Counted from the first letter of the stretch, positions 43,897 to 56,287 are shown. The stretch is 64,000 nucleotides of DNA from Pontederia crassipes (GCA_030549335.1 CM060183.1:37508768-37572767); one strand, 5' to 3'. Program-made: numbers and translations. Notes: generated from the letters alone by a model not told the origin.

Positions 43897-46140
43897 ATTC
43901 TAAAAGGAGGAGTTGCGAAAAATGCGTGAAGTAAGGACATGACAAACGAAAGTGTCCATTATTGCATGTTCATAATTTAGTCTTTCTGTATTCATATTGA
44001 TCTAATTTAGTCCATTATTGTAGGTTTAAATTTTCTTCATTTACTTTTTTAGATAGTTTAACAATTAATCGCTTTTCATACTTGACAGGGTGCTGAAAAC
44101 GAAGGTCATACATATGATTGAACACTTATGGATGTAGGACTTTTCTTTATGTGCTGTTGTTGCTGATGTGCCACTGTTCCTTGATGTTGCTTGTTGTTTC
44201 CTTGGATGTTGTTGGATGTTATATGTTGGATACTATATATGTTGTATGTTATATGTTCCTTGATGTTGGATATTGTTGGATGTTATATGTTGGATCTTAT
44301 ATATGTTATATGTTGTATGAATTGATGTATGTTATGTGTTAGATGAATTGAAGGATTGGTGCTCTATGATGCCTTAAAAAATCTTCTGCTTGTCTTCAAT
44401 CCAATGGATGATAAGTAATCCTCTAATAGTATTGAGATAAGGAATACTGTTGAAGATATATCTAGATCACCTATTCAATGGTCTTATTGATAATGCTTTG
44501 AGCTAAAGAAAAATCACTTAAAAGATGACCTTGCTATAATTAATTGGTTGGTCGTCTTGTGTTATGCGATGCAGCTGAAAAGGAGGTTTGGAGATGGAGA
44601 AAACAATAAAGATCTAAAATAAGCATGTATATTCTAGCGATCAAATTTGAACTCGTGATCTTTCGATCTTTGAGCAAATTTCGTTGTTGCATTTTCTCGA
44701 TCATAATGGAAGTCTGTTAAGTCTAAAATATCAACATGATTAATGGTGAAGTTTTAGGCACTGTTCCCTATAGTTTATCTTCGGTGTATCATATTTATGA
44801 TACTATCGTGTGCTTTTCTTTATGTCCCGAATAAAAATGGAAAACGGAGCAATAAGTAAGATCTTAGGCTACTTTCTCTTTGTGTCTCCAATAATATGAC
44901 AAGATTTAATTTCACTAATCAAATTTATGTGTTCTTTTCTTTTTAATCTTTACTTTCACTAAAGGAAAACATAATTTTAAATGACGAAATGATTGTTGAA
45001 TATATGACCGTTATGATCATTAAGAAAATGATAATTATAATAAATATGGGGCTATTAAGATCATAATGATGGAATGCGTAACGTACGCATTTGGCTACTA
45101 TATAATGGCGTGGTAGGGGAACGGACGCTGGTGGACACATACGTCCGTATAGCTCGATGTCCGAATGATCCCTAAATATTTTCAACCAATTTTTCTTTCA
45201 TTGGTATGAGACCTACTGGTCGAATCTTTGACGGTCACGCTCCTCTTTTATCGTTGGTCGTTTCCAAGGAACTACGACTGTCAGGCCAAGCGTCGAGATC
45301 ATCAGCACCTCTGCGACATCATCTCCAGAATTCAATCGACAAAGATGTTAATACACGAATTTGAAAAGCAAAGGAATTTGAAAAAGATACCATCCATCAT
45401 GATTAATTTAATACAATACAAATACAAACTTTAATACACGAATTTGTTGTCCAATACAAATACAAACTTTGCAACTAAAGAACGTTCATTTTAACTAATA
45501 CAAATGATATTATCATTCCAATAAATAAATACACTATTTTATCTCTTCTTGCTACATCTTCATATGTGACAACTTTATTGAGCAATCTTATTAAAATGAC
45601 CCTGTATTTATCTGATATGCGTCTTTGAACTTTTTCATCATCATTGAGCAAGCTTCTTAAAATATTTCGGTGTCGATCATCCATAGTTGGATCGAACCAT
45701 CGAAAAAATCACAATCTTCATACGGACGTTTACTGTAGGAAAATCATATAATGAAATAGTCGATAAGACAAATGAAGGGCAAAATACATTATTATTTATC
45801 TGATAATGAGGGCATCATCAAAATCGTCTGCTAGAATTATTATTTGTCAATGAGGTTTGTAATATTGCCTTATCTCCACATGCGCAAAAAGGACTATCTA
45901 ATTCATATGAAGGACGTGATGTGAATGAAGTAAAAGATGACATGCCGATGATAAATTTAGTGACCTACGAAACAAAAAGATAAATGCATGCATCAACCAT
46001 AATGAAGTATGAAGTGTGATGTAGTAGTTGTTATGAATAGCTAAAATGCATGCATGAACATGAAGAACTTAATGTCCGCGACAATGTGATTAACATAAAT
46101 TATAGAGTGCTTAACACTAATTACATAGTGTTTAACAAAA
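43897..46140. other. Interior of the MULE downstream of the transposase
   Basis: 44160-44345 is a low-complexity stretch of TTGGATGTTATATGTTGGAT and related repeats. 45340-45480 has a short direct duplication (AATACACGAATTTG and AATACAAATACAAACTTT). A minus-strand frame at 45475-45684 (69 residues, with one hydrophobic segment near its end) is unrecognised and low in confidence. No second transposon gene can be supported. Confidence 0.4.
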
Positions 46141-46700
46141 CTTCATTACACTATTTGCATTTGGATGGTGCCGTGGTGCGGGCAGAAAGCAGCGTGCGAC
46201 GGCGGTCAGCGGGAGTGGCAGGGCGGTGGTGTGCGATGGTGGTTAGCGGGAGCGACAGGGCGGCAGTGTGCGATGACTGTCAGCGGGAGCGGTAGGGCGG
46301 TGACATGCGACGATGGTTAGCAGGAGAGGTGGGGTGGCGGAACTTGAGGAAGGTCTCGGCTTCCTGGAGGCGAGGAGAACTACTCAGACCGAGGGAGAAA
46401 GTGAAAAAATGAAAAGGAAGATGGACAAAGCACTTGTGAGAATACGAGAAAGGAAGAGGGGGAAAGCACCTGGTCAGACCGAGGAAGAGGGGGAAAGCAC
46501 CTGGTCGGACCTAGGAAGATCTCATTAGCGGCAGACAGATCTGGACGGACATGGTCTTGGAGGCATAGATATGGTCGGCGACGGGCAGATCTGGATGGAC
46601 GAGGTCATTGAGGCGCAGTTCAATCCAACCACTGCAAGGTGAACTGACCGGGGGCAGCCATGAAAGGCTGACGTTCTTAGGAACAGCCAGTGGCGGGGCC

Positions 46701-47243
46701 AGGAGGAATTTACAATGGGTTCACCAATTATTAGATAATAAAATATTTTTAAAAAATTATGTCCTTCAAAATATTATTCCATGCTTCTAATTTCATTTTT
46801 ATTTTAGCAAAATCCAAAAAATAATAAGAATCTCTAATCCAAATTCTATATATAAAATTTTTATAACTAATTAAATTAATTAAACTAAAAATTATTTAAA
46901 AAATAATGTGTATTCAATAAATCATATCTCATTAAAAACTTTGATGATAACCAAGCAATCTCATATTAGATAACTATGATAAAAACTAATGATGTATTAA
47001 TATAAAAAATGTGATGGTTCTTTTTAACAAATTGACCGAGTGAGGTTTTCATTTTAAATAATTTTAATAAATGCTATAATAATAATAAAAAAATATTTTA
47101 CCCAGATAAAAGATATGAAGTTAAATTAAATATAAGTTTTATAGAATGATGTTAATGAAATTCTCATATGAAATTTAAATTTAACAAAATATATTTAAAG
47201 AAACCTAAAACGTAATAAAAGAAAGAACATTATATAAGCATTA
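46701..47243. other. AT-rich DNA between MULE and tandem duplication
   Basis: It starts with GCCAGTGGCGGGGCCAGGAGG just left of 46700, a motif seen at the ends of other plant repeats. The rest is more than 75 percent A and T by eye, with no coding or structural feature. Confidence 0.4.
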
Positions 47244-47806
47244 AGAATAAAATGTCATGAGAATAAGAAATTTTGTTATAAAATCATATAAAATAATAAA
47301 TTGGGGATAAAATAATATATAATAATTTGCAAATGTAGCTAGTAAAAAAAGGAATAAATAAAGAAAATTTGCATGACAAAATATAAATTACCATTGAGAA
47401 TATTATTGGTTAATATGGTGATGGGTTTTAATTTGATTTGTTAACACTTAGATGAACTTTTATTCGTGGAGAACAAAAATGCTAATGGAGGAATCGAACC
47501 CGTGACCTGTACAGAGTAATTCGAGAATAAAATGTCATGAGAATAAGAAATTTTGTTATAAAATCATATATAATAATAAATTGGGGATAAAATAATATAT
47601 AATAATTTGCAAATGTAGCTAGTCAAAAAAAGGAATAAATAAAGAAAATTTGCATGACAAAATATAAATTACCATTGAGAATGTTATTGGTTAATATGGT
47701 GATGGGTGTTAATTTGATTTGTTAACACTTAGATGAACTTTTATTCGTGGAGAACAAAAATGCTAATGGAGGAACTGAACCCGCGACCTATAGGGAGTAA
47801 TTCGAG
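47244..47806. repeat. 280-bp tandem duplication, two copies
   Basis: 47244-47523 is repeated at 47524-47803 with about ten differences, for example TCATATAAAATAATAAATTG against TCATATATAATAATAAATTG. Both units end in CGAACCCG(T/C)GACCT-like text followed by GAGTAATTCGAG. No coding content. Confidence 0.9.
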
Positions 47807-48046
47807 GATTGGGCCACCACACCATGTTTTCAGATTTGTAAATTGTTACTACTATTCAAATTTTATTTGTTCAGTGCCTGCACCTACCTCCGCCCTTGGG
47901 AACAACCAAGGCAATTCAACCCTTCCTTTAAAGGTGCCTAACAAGGTCTTTCCTGAGGTTGAATGCCAACTATGGTGCCGAAAACACTCGAAGCTAGGCC
48001 TGCACGCACTATTCTCCTTGATTATGCCCGATCGGGTGTTCATAAT

Positions 48047-48118
48047 CTAGAGTAAAAGGATTCGAACCTTTGCATGTCGGTACCAAAAACCGATGCCTTT
48101 CCACTTGGCTATACTCCA
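48047..48118 (-). tRNA. trnQ-UUG: Mitochondrial-type tRNA-Gln (UUG), nuclear copy, probably not functional
   Basis: The minus strand reads TGGAGTATAGCCAAGTGG... with a seven-pair acceptor stem (one G-T pair at position 2-71, where C in the mitochondrial gene would pair), a D arm, an anticodon stem TCGGT/ACCGA around the loop TTTTGGT (anticodon TTG), and a T arm with GGTTCGAATCC. CCA is not encoded. This is the plant mitochondrial trnQ sequence with a few changes, including AAGTGGAAAGG in the D loop. It lies in nuclear DNA, so expression is doubtful. Confidence 0.8.
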
Positions 48119-50639
48119 TATGGACTAGGGAGAGGGGGAGGGGAGAAGCAGAAGAACGAGCGAGCCATGCAAGGACGTGGGGACCTTGACAGGCCCAAGT
48201 GATGTCCCTTTAGGACCGACTAGAACAAGCTCATGACTCGGAGAGACAAGGAGCGGAGCGGCTCTCTGCTCTATTTGCTTGCAATGCGTTGCAGTCTCCA
48301 TGTAGGCGAAGGCTTCCGCCTCCTGTCGTCTCTTTGAGCATCGTTTGATCCTCTGAGAAGGAGTCAAGTCTGTGATACAAAAGCTATTCCCATCATCATA
48401 TTGAAGGAAACTCCTCGTGCTCTACCATAAGAACTTGGAGTCCGTATCATGGTGAAGGTAAGGTAACGCTGTGATTCTTGCTCAAAAAATGTACCGAACA
48501 CATTCTAGTTATTGGCTCATCCGACCCGGCATCATTCATGAGTTGCTCGTTCAACAGGAAAAAGTATGAAAAAAAAGTACGAAGTCACTTAGCCGAGGCT
48601 AATGTTATGGAATTACAGAGTGGGTTTTAGGTAATGAAAACTCCTGAACTGGCTTAGCTGTTCTACAAAGGAGAAAAGCTTTTGTTAAAGAGTCACTTAT
48701 CCGTCTACAAAGGGAAAGGCGTCGGTACGGAGTCACGTCAGCTGTGGATATAGACTAGGCTAAGGAACGGAGTCCTTAAGTATTCACCACTATGGGAAAA
48801 GAAAGCTTTAGAAAGGGTGGACCAACTGTCCACCTCCTCTCTTCCTTCCTATGTACCTGGTCACCTCTCTCTTTGCTTGACGTTGACATCGCAGGCTGAA
48901 TACTCAGGAAGAAAGATGAGTGCTGCTCTGGCGTTCGAGGTCCATCAATTAGAGATCAGAAGATTCAATCATTCCGTTGATCACGATGGGTTAGCTTCAA
49001 CAGGGAGCGCATAGCCATACATGAGTCCATTTCAATCAAATAGAGAACCCAATCGTGTCACTAGAGCTAGGATAGGAAGGGCGCCTTCATCAGCCTCTTC
49101 AACTAACTTTTCCAAATGGAAGGGCAAATGAGAAGACCAAATATGTCTACTACCAACTGCATAGTCAAATCGCGCGAGGTCGATCATGTTCAAAGACGTT
49201 GCGCCCCTAGAGAATTCATGTCATATTCACCACTTGAATTTGATTGAGTAGGCTGAGTTGAAGAAATTCTCAAACTGGCATTCATTGCGTTAGGTAGAGA
49301 GAGATGAGCACGACGCGCGATATGCCGACGACTTACCACTGGGAATCGTGGGTGTCGTAGCGCGCTAGGGACAAACGGAGGCTCGAAAGCCGGAGCACGC
49401 TAGGGTGCTTTCTATTTTCTCACAGCTTGGAGTTTTCTCAAACTCGCAGCTTGAAGTTTTCTCGCTTATTCAAGAATTCTTTTCCTCCAATTTTGCCTTT
49501 CCTTGACCCGGTTCTATGGCATCTTCAACCATAGCATCTCTCTCCCTCGTTCTATCTGGGTCCCCGGGATTGATACGGTACGGAGTCAAATATATTACTT
49601 GAGAATATGACTGGACCGGGACCCTTTTAAGTGTGAATTTCCGCTTCTTTCTTTGGCCCCTCATTCTTTTCATTTCTTTGTATAAAGCCAGTTTAATGAA
49701 ATTCCCGAAGTTGTTGTTACAGCAGAGCTATGGAAGTTGAACCCAAGAACGGGAAGGTCCAAAAATATGTACAAAAGCCTTTGGTCATCTTGATCATCGC
49801 TTCTTGACTTCCACTCCTCCTTCCTTCTGTAGACTGAACGAGGACAGCCGTAAGGGAAAGTTAAGTTTAGTATGTAGACACAATCCTACTTACTGTTACC
49901 AGTCAAGTCTATATGCAATCTTAGTGAATGCATTCTGTGCTTTTCCCTTCGGAATGGGGATGTGGATAAAGCCGGCAGAATGAAATGTTGGCCCTTCACT
50001 TGCCTTAGGTGGTGGGATAAGAGATGGAGACTGGAAAAGGCAACTCGAATGGGGAAGAAAGACGGAGGGATAGACGATGAGTTTCCCTCTTCTTCAATTT
50101 CTTGTCTACCCCTCCCTCCGGTATCCGCTGCCCGACCTTTATTGTTCGTTCGCTCCTGACCGGCCCGGATGGTCGAGTTCACAAATGACCTTGCTTCGGT
50201 TTGATTGAGCTGGTGAGGGGCAAAATTTTTTTCGAATCTAAATAAAGGCGCATACGTAGGCGGGAAGGGGGCCCCACTACTTCTTCATTCAGGGGGGACT
50301 AGCCTCATGACTTCCCACTAGGCGAGAGGTGCACCTAACCCACCTACCCACTCATCAATCACGGTGTTCAGCTGACTTGCACAGAAAGACCCCTAAAGTA
50401 TAGTAATTCGGCGCCCCATCATTTTACTGTTGTCAACTAATCTTTTCAATGTTTGATTCTACTCTATGTTAGAACATTTCTATGAATGCTATTTCGATCT
50501 AAGTGGTCTTAAACGGATAGTACGACCTCCTAATGGTCCCCTTCCCTTTGGTCGAGCACGAGCCCCCTCTTTGCGTCAAAATTCTATGTGGGCTGCGCCC
50601 TCCTCTGATTCTACCTATCCACCTGGATTTTGGGGTCTC

Positions 50640-50835
50640 AATGTCATTCCTTGAATTCGGCAATGGTAGGGATATTAAGCCGTCCCATCTATCCAGCTGG
50701 TCCAAAGCGTGCAAACTGCTTTGTGAAGGCCGACTGAGAATGAGGGACCTAGTTGTAAAGATTGAAGCATTCCAGGCAAAGCTGCTTTGGCGTGCAGTGA
50801 AAGTCAATCTCTTCCTATATGGGCCCAATAGGTGA
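50640..50835 (+). pseudogene. LINE reverse transcriptase scrap in the NUMT
   Basis: The frame reads HLSSWSKACKLLCEGRLRMR followed by DLVVKIEAFQAKLLWRAV, which resembles the LVSWSKVCKP...GGLGIR...NxALLxKWxWR region after the reverse transcriptase fingers in plant LINEs (compare HLVAWSEICRPTSEGGLGIQ in LINE B). Only about 60 residues remain. Nuclear retroelement scraps of this kind occur inside plant mitochondrial DNA. Confidence 0.5.
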
Positions 50836-51399
50836 GTGCATAATCCGGTGAAAAATAATCGACGGTTAAGTCTTCTGTCCTACTACAGGTGCTGCGACAA
50901 CCTTTCCCGTTAGTATTAATATCCACCCGTTGTCTCACTTTGGTAAAGATGGGGCTCGCTGACCCCTCTCTTCCTTCATATGGACGAAACTAAGGAGGCA
51001 TTATGATGGGTGCGTGCGTGTGCTGACTGCAGAGACTACAAGCCGATGCCAGAAGCGACTCGCTTCTATTCTCGTCTCGTTGGGATGTGATATAATGCTG
51101 AGTAGGGTGCCGAGCATTAAGTCACCGACCCTTCACAATGAAAGAGTGCATCACTTGCGTCTTTTTTCTGCATCGAGCGGACGAGCAACTTGCTCCTCGG
51201 AACCCATATGACCTATCAGCTTATGATGCGATTTCCTACTTCGGAAGTTGTCAACCCACCACCCAGGTGAAAGAAGTGATGCAATGCGGCCAGATGAAGA
51301 AGACTGGCGCCTACTAAAATAAGGGGGAGTAAATGATGGAGACTACTAGGGAACGCTCGAAAGCCGGAGCGCACTAGGGCTCCCTTTTCTCGCAACTTG

Positions 51400-51860
51400 G
51401 AGTTTTCTCGCTTGGGTTAAGTCAAGCTTTCTTTTAGAGACAGTATATTCCAAGCATTCCAACCAGTAGCTTCGAATGTGGGGTATTTCATCCACATGTG
51501 GAAGAAGCGAAAGGGGTTTGGCAGAAACCTATTGGTAGATTGCATGGAGAGAAAGGCCGGAGAGTGGTCTGAAAGGTCCACGAGAAGGAATTTTCCTGAT
51601 GCGTCAAGAAATCACTGCATCCACTCGCAAAATACGATCAAGCTTGCAGAGGATCCTATTAAAGCATTCTTTCTTGCTCCAGGTGAAGGCATGTCAAATG
51701 GCTTTCATATCTGTCATATTGCATTCAATGAGACAGTTATGCAATTCTTCAAGTAAAGAGAAGGGAATGCGTCCTTTGCATTTTCGAAGGAGATGATGTT
51801 GAAGTCTCCCATGATAACCCATAGAGAGTTAATGCTTTACGAGACATCGCCAAAGTTCTC
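51400..51860 (-). pseudogene. LINE endonuclease scrap in the NUMT
   Basis: On the minus strand WVIMGDFNI near 51815 is the endonuclease GDFN motif. Further along is FLDASGKFLLVDLSDHSPAF with the SDHSP motif, then RFLPNPFRFFHMWMKYP, a usual continuation in plant LINEs. The stretch has some stops, so it is a fragment. Its orientation is opposite to the scrap at 50640. Confidence 0.6.
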
Positions 51861-53288
51861 TTCTCACAAGCACAGAATTTGAGCCGATTGAATACAAATC
51901 AAAATGAAGAGTTAACCGGGCGATGAAGGAGCTGTCTTTGGATTGGAGTCATGGAGAAGATTTGAGCCACTTTCTTGCTCGCTTTTTCTCCTTTTTTGTC
52001 AACATGAGTTGGGCTAACGGGGAAAGGACTTTTTGTCAGGTTGAGGTCAAAGCGAAAGCGGTACCAAATCGAGGCAACTCTGAATACTAGATATGACCAA
52101 AAAATAACAGGATCAAGGTTAGCCAGTGGGCAACATGCTATGATGCAATTGGCAAGTGAACAACAAGTCTTGGTTGAAGACCCAAGCACTCGAAAGCCGG
52201 AGCGCGCTTTCCGTTTTCTCACTTCACAGATTTTATTTTTCACTTTTGGTGCTTGTTTCAATAAAGTTCAAATGGGAGTTTCCTTTGAAGTGTGGGTGTG
52301 TGCCTTATTCTTCTTTTTTGCATTGGAAATAATGTTGATTGTGTGCCGTTCATCGCAAAAATGATGTAAATTGGAGTGAAGAGGTAAAGTGCTTCTTGAT
52401 GGGCCTGGAATGTTGGATAATCGAATCTAGTCTCGGCATCAAGTCAAGACCGACCCTTTCAAAGGCCTATTCTATCCAAAAGAGAGTGCTCGCCTTTACC
52501 TCTTCACGTGAATAAGCTATTTTGTGCTCATGGATATCGTCCAACCCCCTTTCTGCTCTAGTTGAGAGCTACTAGACATTTCAATCCATTGCATTGTTGT
52601 CTCACTTCGCCCCCTCCAATCCATTCTATGATATTAATACTAACCCCTACACGCACCTAGGAGCACCCCTTTCCCTGTGACGTTGACGTGACTCCCCAGG
52701 ATGCGCTTCTCGCGGAACCCTATTGGAGGACGAATGGAGCTTAACCCCTTAAGGAAGGTAGAGGAACCTATTGAGGTGTTGAATATGCAATTGCGTCCTT
52801 GAGGCCGGATAACAGAGCCCTCCACATAGAAAGGAAAGAAGTCTGAGTCTTCCCAGGAACCCGAAAAAGATAAGGGAAAGAGACTTGTTGAAGCATCGAA
52901 GAGTAAATATAAAGGAAAGGAGCCAATGGTAGCCTCGGATGTCCCAGCTCTAGCTCCAACTCCACCTCAAAAGAATAGCTGCGGCGTGGATGACAACATC
53001 CTAGCTCGTTCAATCTTCTTTTCATTCCTTCGCCAAACATACTTGATTGGTGCTTGTTGGCGGGACATACTATCACAGACTTGAGGCAAGAGGTGCGTAG
53101 GCACGGGCATCCACCTTTGACAAAAAAACCTTGAACAACCTCAAAAAGAGTTGAAAGATAGGGGAACGGACACTGACATTACATGACCCTATCACTAGTG
53201 GTTACTCCCGATCCGAAGCACCCCTTTTCCATTCATAGAGAGATCCAATCGTCAAAATAGATCCAAACATATCAATCTTGTTGGGACC

Positions 53289-53393
53289 ATTGTCTAACCA
53301 AATCCAATTCTCTCTCGATACATTCCTCAAAAATTCTGATTCGTGCTGATTCTTCCCCCAACTAACGAAGAAATCTTGGCGAAATTGCCACAT
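53289..53393 (-). pseudogene. Plastid ycf2 fragment inside the NUMT
   Basis: The minus-strand frame reads [20 protein letters not shown] and [14 protein letters not shown], which I recognise as a conserved part of the N-terminal region of plastid Ycf2. After DN the match stops, and the frame goes on with unrelated residues. Plastid DNA inside mitochondrial DNA is common in plants, and this scrap probably reached the nucleus with the rest of the NUMT. Confidence 0.65.
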
Positions 53394-54679
53394 ATGAAAT
53401 TGAGCACAATTTTGCAAAGAAATACCCCACTTGTTTCTCGAGATGTGGTCCTCCCATTTCAGTCTAGTGACACTGTATGTAACTACTCAACTGCCCCCGT
53501 CCGCTCTTTCGGAAATGGCTCCTTATTGATAGCATAGGGGAGAACGCCCCTAAGGGGCAAGCTTCACTAATGTCCCAGGAATGAGGAATGAAAGAACTTC
53601 TGCTATCTACTCACTCTTGCCACTGAGAGGGGATGACCTGGAAGAGAAAGTTCTCTTATTCCCGGGATTAGGGCATCAACTGCTTAATTTAGAAGTGCAT
53701 ACTCGGAGAGTTGATCTTGTGAAAACACTACGCCCCTGTGGTGGCCGTTGAAGGAAGAAGGGCTGCTATTGATGGAGGCAGGGCTATTGGTCGTGAATAT
53801 CTGAATAGGACGAACTGGCCTGTGTGGATATCTTTGCTTCGGAACAAAACAATTAGAATTAGGCTCGGTCAACCGGAATATGTATTATCCATAGGGGGAT
53901 CTTCCAATTGAGAAGATCCATCGACCTGAGATGAAGAGAAAGGTCTGATAAAGATGAGGATTGGTGCATGGAACCCCAAGAGATGGACAGGGCATTGTCT
54001 CTGAATTTGTGGAATGTCTTTTAGGCTTTCTTCATAAATTATATGGTGCTTCGCATGCTTCATTGCCTTAGGAATCTAAGCTTATTTCGCAGGGCAGCTA
54101 TGAAGCAAACACATCTGCTCAACCAGGAAACTGATATCGAAAGTGTTCAGAGGATTTACATGGGCTACATTTCCTTAGAAAAAGAGTTTTTTGTGTATTG
54201 GATCCGCTCTTTATCTAATTTGTCCAATAGTCACAAATGGTGCCTCCACAGGTTGACATCCGATCCAACCTAGTAGTAAGCGATTTGCCAAAAGCAACCT
54301 ATATATATATTTAAGTAGGATGTACCCACAAATAATGGTCACAACTTGTAATCAAACACTTCCAACCATCATATCGAAGATCCACGGCCACGATCTGTGC
54401 GCCCCTGAACCGTCCCTTTTTTGGTTTTCTTCTTAGGTCCTCCGGTTTAATTCTCCCTCAAATCTATCTACGCCTCCAAAAATTTTTCGACTCCCACTCA
54501 TCTCAAAAAAAATTCCCAAAATCTCTCTACTCCAAAATCCTCACTCCAATCCGGCAATCCTGTGCACTCAAGTGACTCCTTCCTCCTGCTCCTTCACAAA
54601 AGATTTGTTGCTCATGAAGATCCTGTTGTTCGCGGAAGATCTCCAGCTCACAAAGAAGTACTCCCTCTCCCTCCCTTTC

Positions 54680-55010
54680 TCCTGCTCATGAAGAAGATAT
54701 GCTCCTCCTCCCTCCTGCTGGCGAAGAAGATATGCTCCTCCTCCGTTCTCCTGTTGACGAAGAAGATATGCTCCTCCCTTCTCTTGCTCGCGAAGAAGAT
54801 CTGCTCCTCCCTTCTCTTGCTCGCGAAGAAGATATGCTCCTCCTCTGTTCTCCTGCTGACGAAGAAGATCTGCTCCTCCCTTCTCTTGCTCACGAAGAAG
54901 ATCTGCTCCTCCCTTTTCTTGCTCGCAAAGAAGATTTGCTCCTCGTCCCTCCTGCTGGCGAAGAAGATATGCTCCTCCTCCCTCCTCCTGCTCGCTCCTG
55001 CTCTTGAAGA
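54680..55010 (+). repeat. Minisatellite of 33-36-bp units (GAAGAAGATMTGCTCCTCC) in the left TIR
   Basis: About nine units of CGAAGAAGATATGCTCCTCC followed by 13-16 pyrimidine-rich bases ending in TGCTCG or TGCTGG. The unit is 33 or 36 bases, so frames stay open on both strands and produce spurious proteins of about 190 residues. The right arm (about 61230-61440) has a shorter version, so copy number differs between the arms. Confidence 0.9.
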
Positions 55011-55387
55011 GAATCAGTTGTTATGCTTCTCCTGCTCACGATTTGCTCCGCGTCCCTCCTCTGATCCTCCTTCCTCCTCCTGCTCGCTCCTGCTCACAAA
55101 GAGGATTTGTTGCTCTGCTTCTCCTCCCTCCTCCTGCTCATGAAGAGGATCTGCTGTCGTGCACAGAAGATCTCCTCTTGCACTCCAGCAGAAGCTGTCC
55201 CTACTTGTGAACTCCGCGAAACTCTGCTTTCGACCTCCCTTGTTAGGGCTATTGCTGCTGCTCTTGCAACTCCTGCACTCCGGCGGAAGCTGCTCCTGCT
55301 CATGACTTACCCGAGAGCATTATTTAGTTTTTTTTTCAATTTTAAGTCTTGTACTCGAATGAGCAATTTTCGGATCTGATGTCATCC

Positions 55388-56031
55388 TGTTGGGTAAAAA
55401 GGCTAAACTGATAGTTGCGGAATTATCTTCTTTTTCCCTTTTAATGCGCACAATAATAATGGGATGATGACAATAATATAGCGGAATTAGATCAGACCAA
55501 AGACGCAGAGAATTAACGTGGAAAACCCCTCAATGTGAGAGGAAAAACCACGGGAGCAAGGGAATCTTCCACTATGAAATAATAGTAAGTTACAAAGTAT
55601 CTTCTCTGAACTACGCAGAGGATTATAATAATAATCTCAAGAATTAATTTGATGCCATAGAATAAAAGTCTCTCGAAACTGAGGATAGAAGTCAAAATGA
55701 TCTCACTGGAATATGAGGAATAGATGAGAAGGTTGCTGAGAAGTAATGCCTGAAGTTTCATCGAGAACGGATAAGAACTCGTTCCCAAAACGAACCCCGA
55801 ATATTCTCTCTCCTCTCTCTTTCTCTCTCGCAGTGGAAACGACGTTCTGCTGTGTGGCACGGCGCTGTCATGCATGCTTTTATAGCATCATCATGTCGCC
55901 CATGAGTTGGATTCAATTTTCTCTTCTTCGTCTCGGACTCGGTCTGCATCATCTCCGAGGTGAGCTTGGTTTTTGTTTCCAAATTGCTGTCGAATCGTAT
56001 TGCTTCTCGCATAAGCAATAATCGACCAACA
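55388..56031 (-). repeat. Copia 3-prime LTR
   Basis: Plus-strand start TGTTGGGTAAAAAGGC and end AATCGACCAACA. Pair of the LTR at 59619-60280. Confidence 0.9.
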
Positions 56032-56287
56032 AACTCCCCCTTCTTGTTTATGCGAAGGAATCCACCAAACCTGCATGCTCCCTACAGAACTCGATCTTCT
56101 CTCTCGGTAGAGACTTCGTCATCATATCTAATGTATTCTTGTCCGTATGGATCTTTCAAAGAATTTTCTTCATTTCGTCATGAATCCAGTGATATCGGAG
56201 ATCAATGTGCTTGGACTTAGAGTGGAAACTAGAATGCTTACTCAAATGTATCACACTCTGATTATCGCAGTGGATAATGTACTTCTC

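Larger units (their letters stand above)
40678..46700 (+). mobile_element. Mutator-like element of the FAR1 class, about 6 kb, decayed
   Basis: The left end matches the fragment at 20344-20920. The right end is inverted relative to the left: the complement of 46150-46290 (CCCGCTGACCGCCGTCGCACGC) resembles 41260-41335 (CTCGCTGACCGTCGTCGCACGC), and the complement of 46510-46610 resembles 20730-20825. So TIRs of at least several hundred bases are present. The element encodes a broken FAR1-type transposase (41843-43896). The right boundary is approximate. Confidence 0.6.
49379..52228 (+). repeat. Three dispersed copies of a CTCGAAAGCCGGAGC...GTTTTCTC repeat
   Basis: Copies begin at about 49379, 51354 and 52187. 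The first two share GCTCGAAAGCCGGAGC(A/G)C, CTAGGG, a pyrimidine stretch, TTTTCTC and CTTGGAGTTTTCTC over about 60 bases. The third keeps CTCGAAAGCCGGAGCGCGCT and GTTTTCTCAC over 40 bases. Short dispersed repeats like this are common in plant mitochondrial genomes. The span given covers all three and the DNA between them. Confidence 0.75.
47870..54290. mobile_element. Nuclear copy of mitochondrial DNA (NUMT), about 6.4 kb
   Basis: The composition changes to near-even GC with plant-mitochondrion-like intergenic text. Supporting items are a copy of mitochondrial trnQ-UUG (48047-48118), a plastid ycf2 scrap (53289-53393) of the kind often found in plant mitochondrial genomes, LINE fragments, and a CTCGAAAGCCGGAGC repeat found three times. 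No intact mitochondrial protein gene was recognised. Edges are approximate: the left is where AT-rich nuclear DNA stops, the right is the start of the foldback element at 54291. Alternative: direct insertion of several organelle pieces. Confidence 0.65.

Noticed and set aside
45475..45684. 69-residue minus-strand frame with a hydrophobic end as a possible MULE accessory gene
   Set aside because: No homology recognised and no splice or promoter signal; chance length in AT-rich DNA.
48817..49014. Possible small protein in the organelle-derived block
   Set aside because: No match to a mitochondrial protein that I recognise; the tRNA and scraps show the block is a non-coding mosaic.
54562..55143. 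A 193-residue frame with repeated KKICSSLLLLA
   Set aside because: It is produced by a 33-36-bp minisatellite; both strands are open and no non-repeat coding signal exists.
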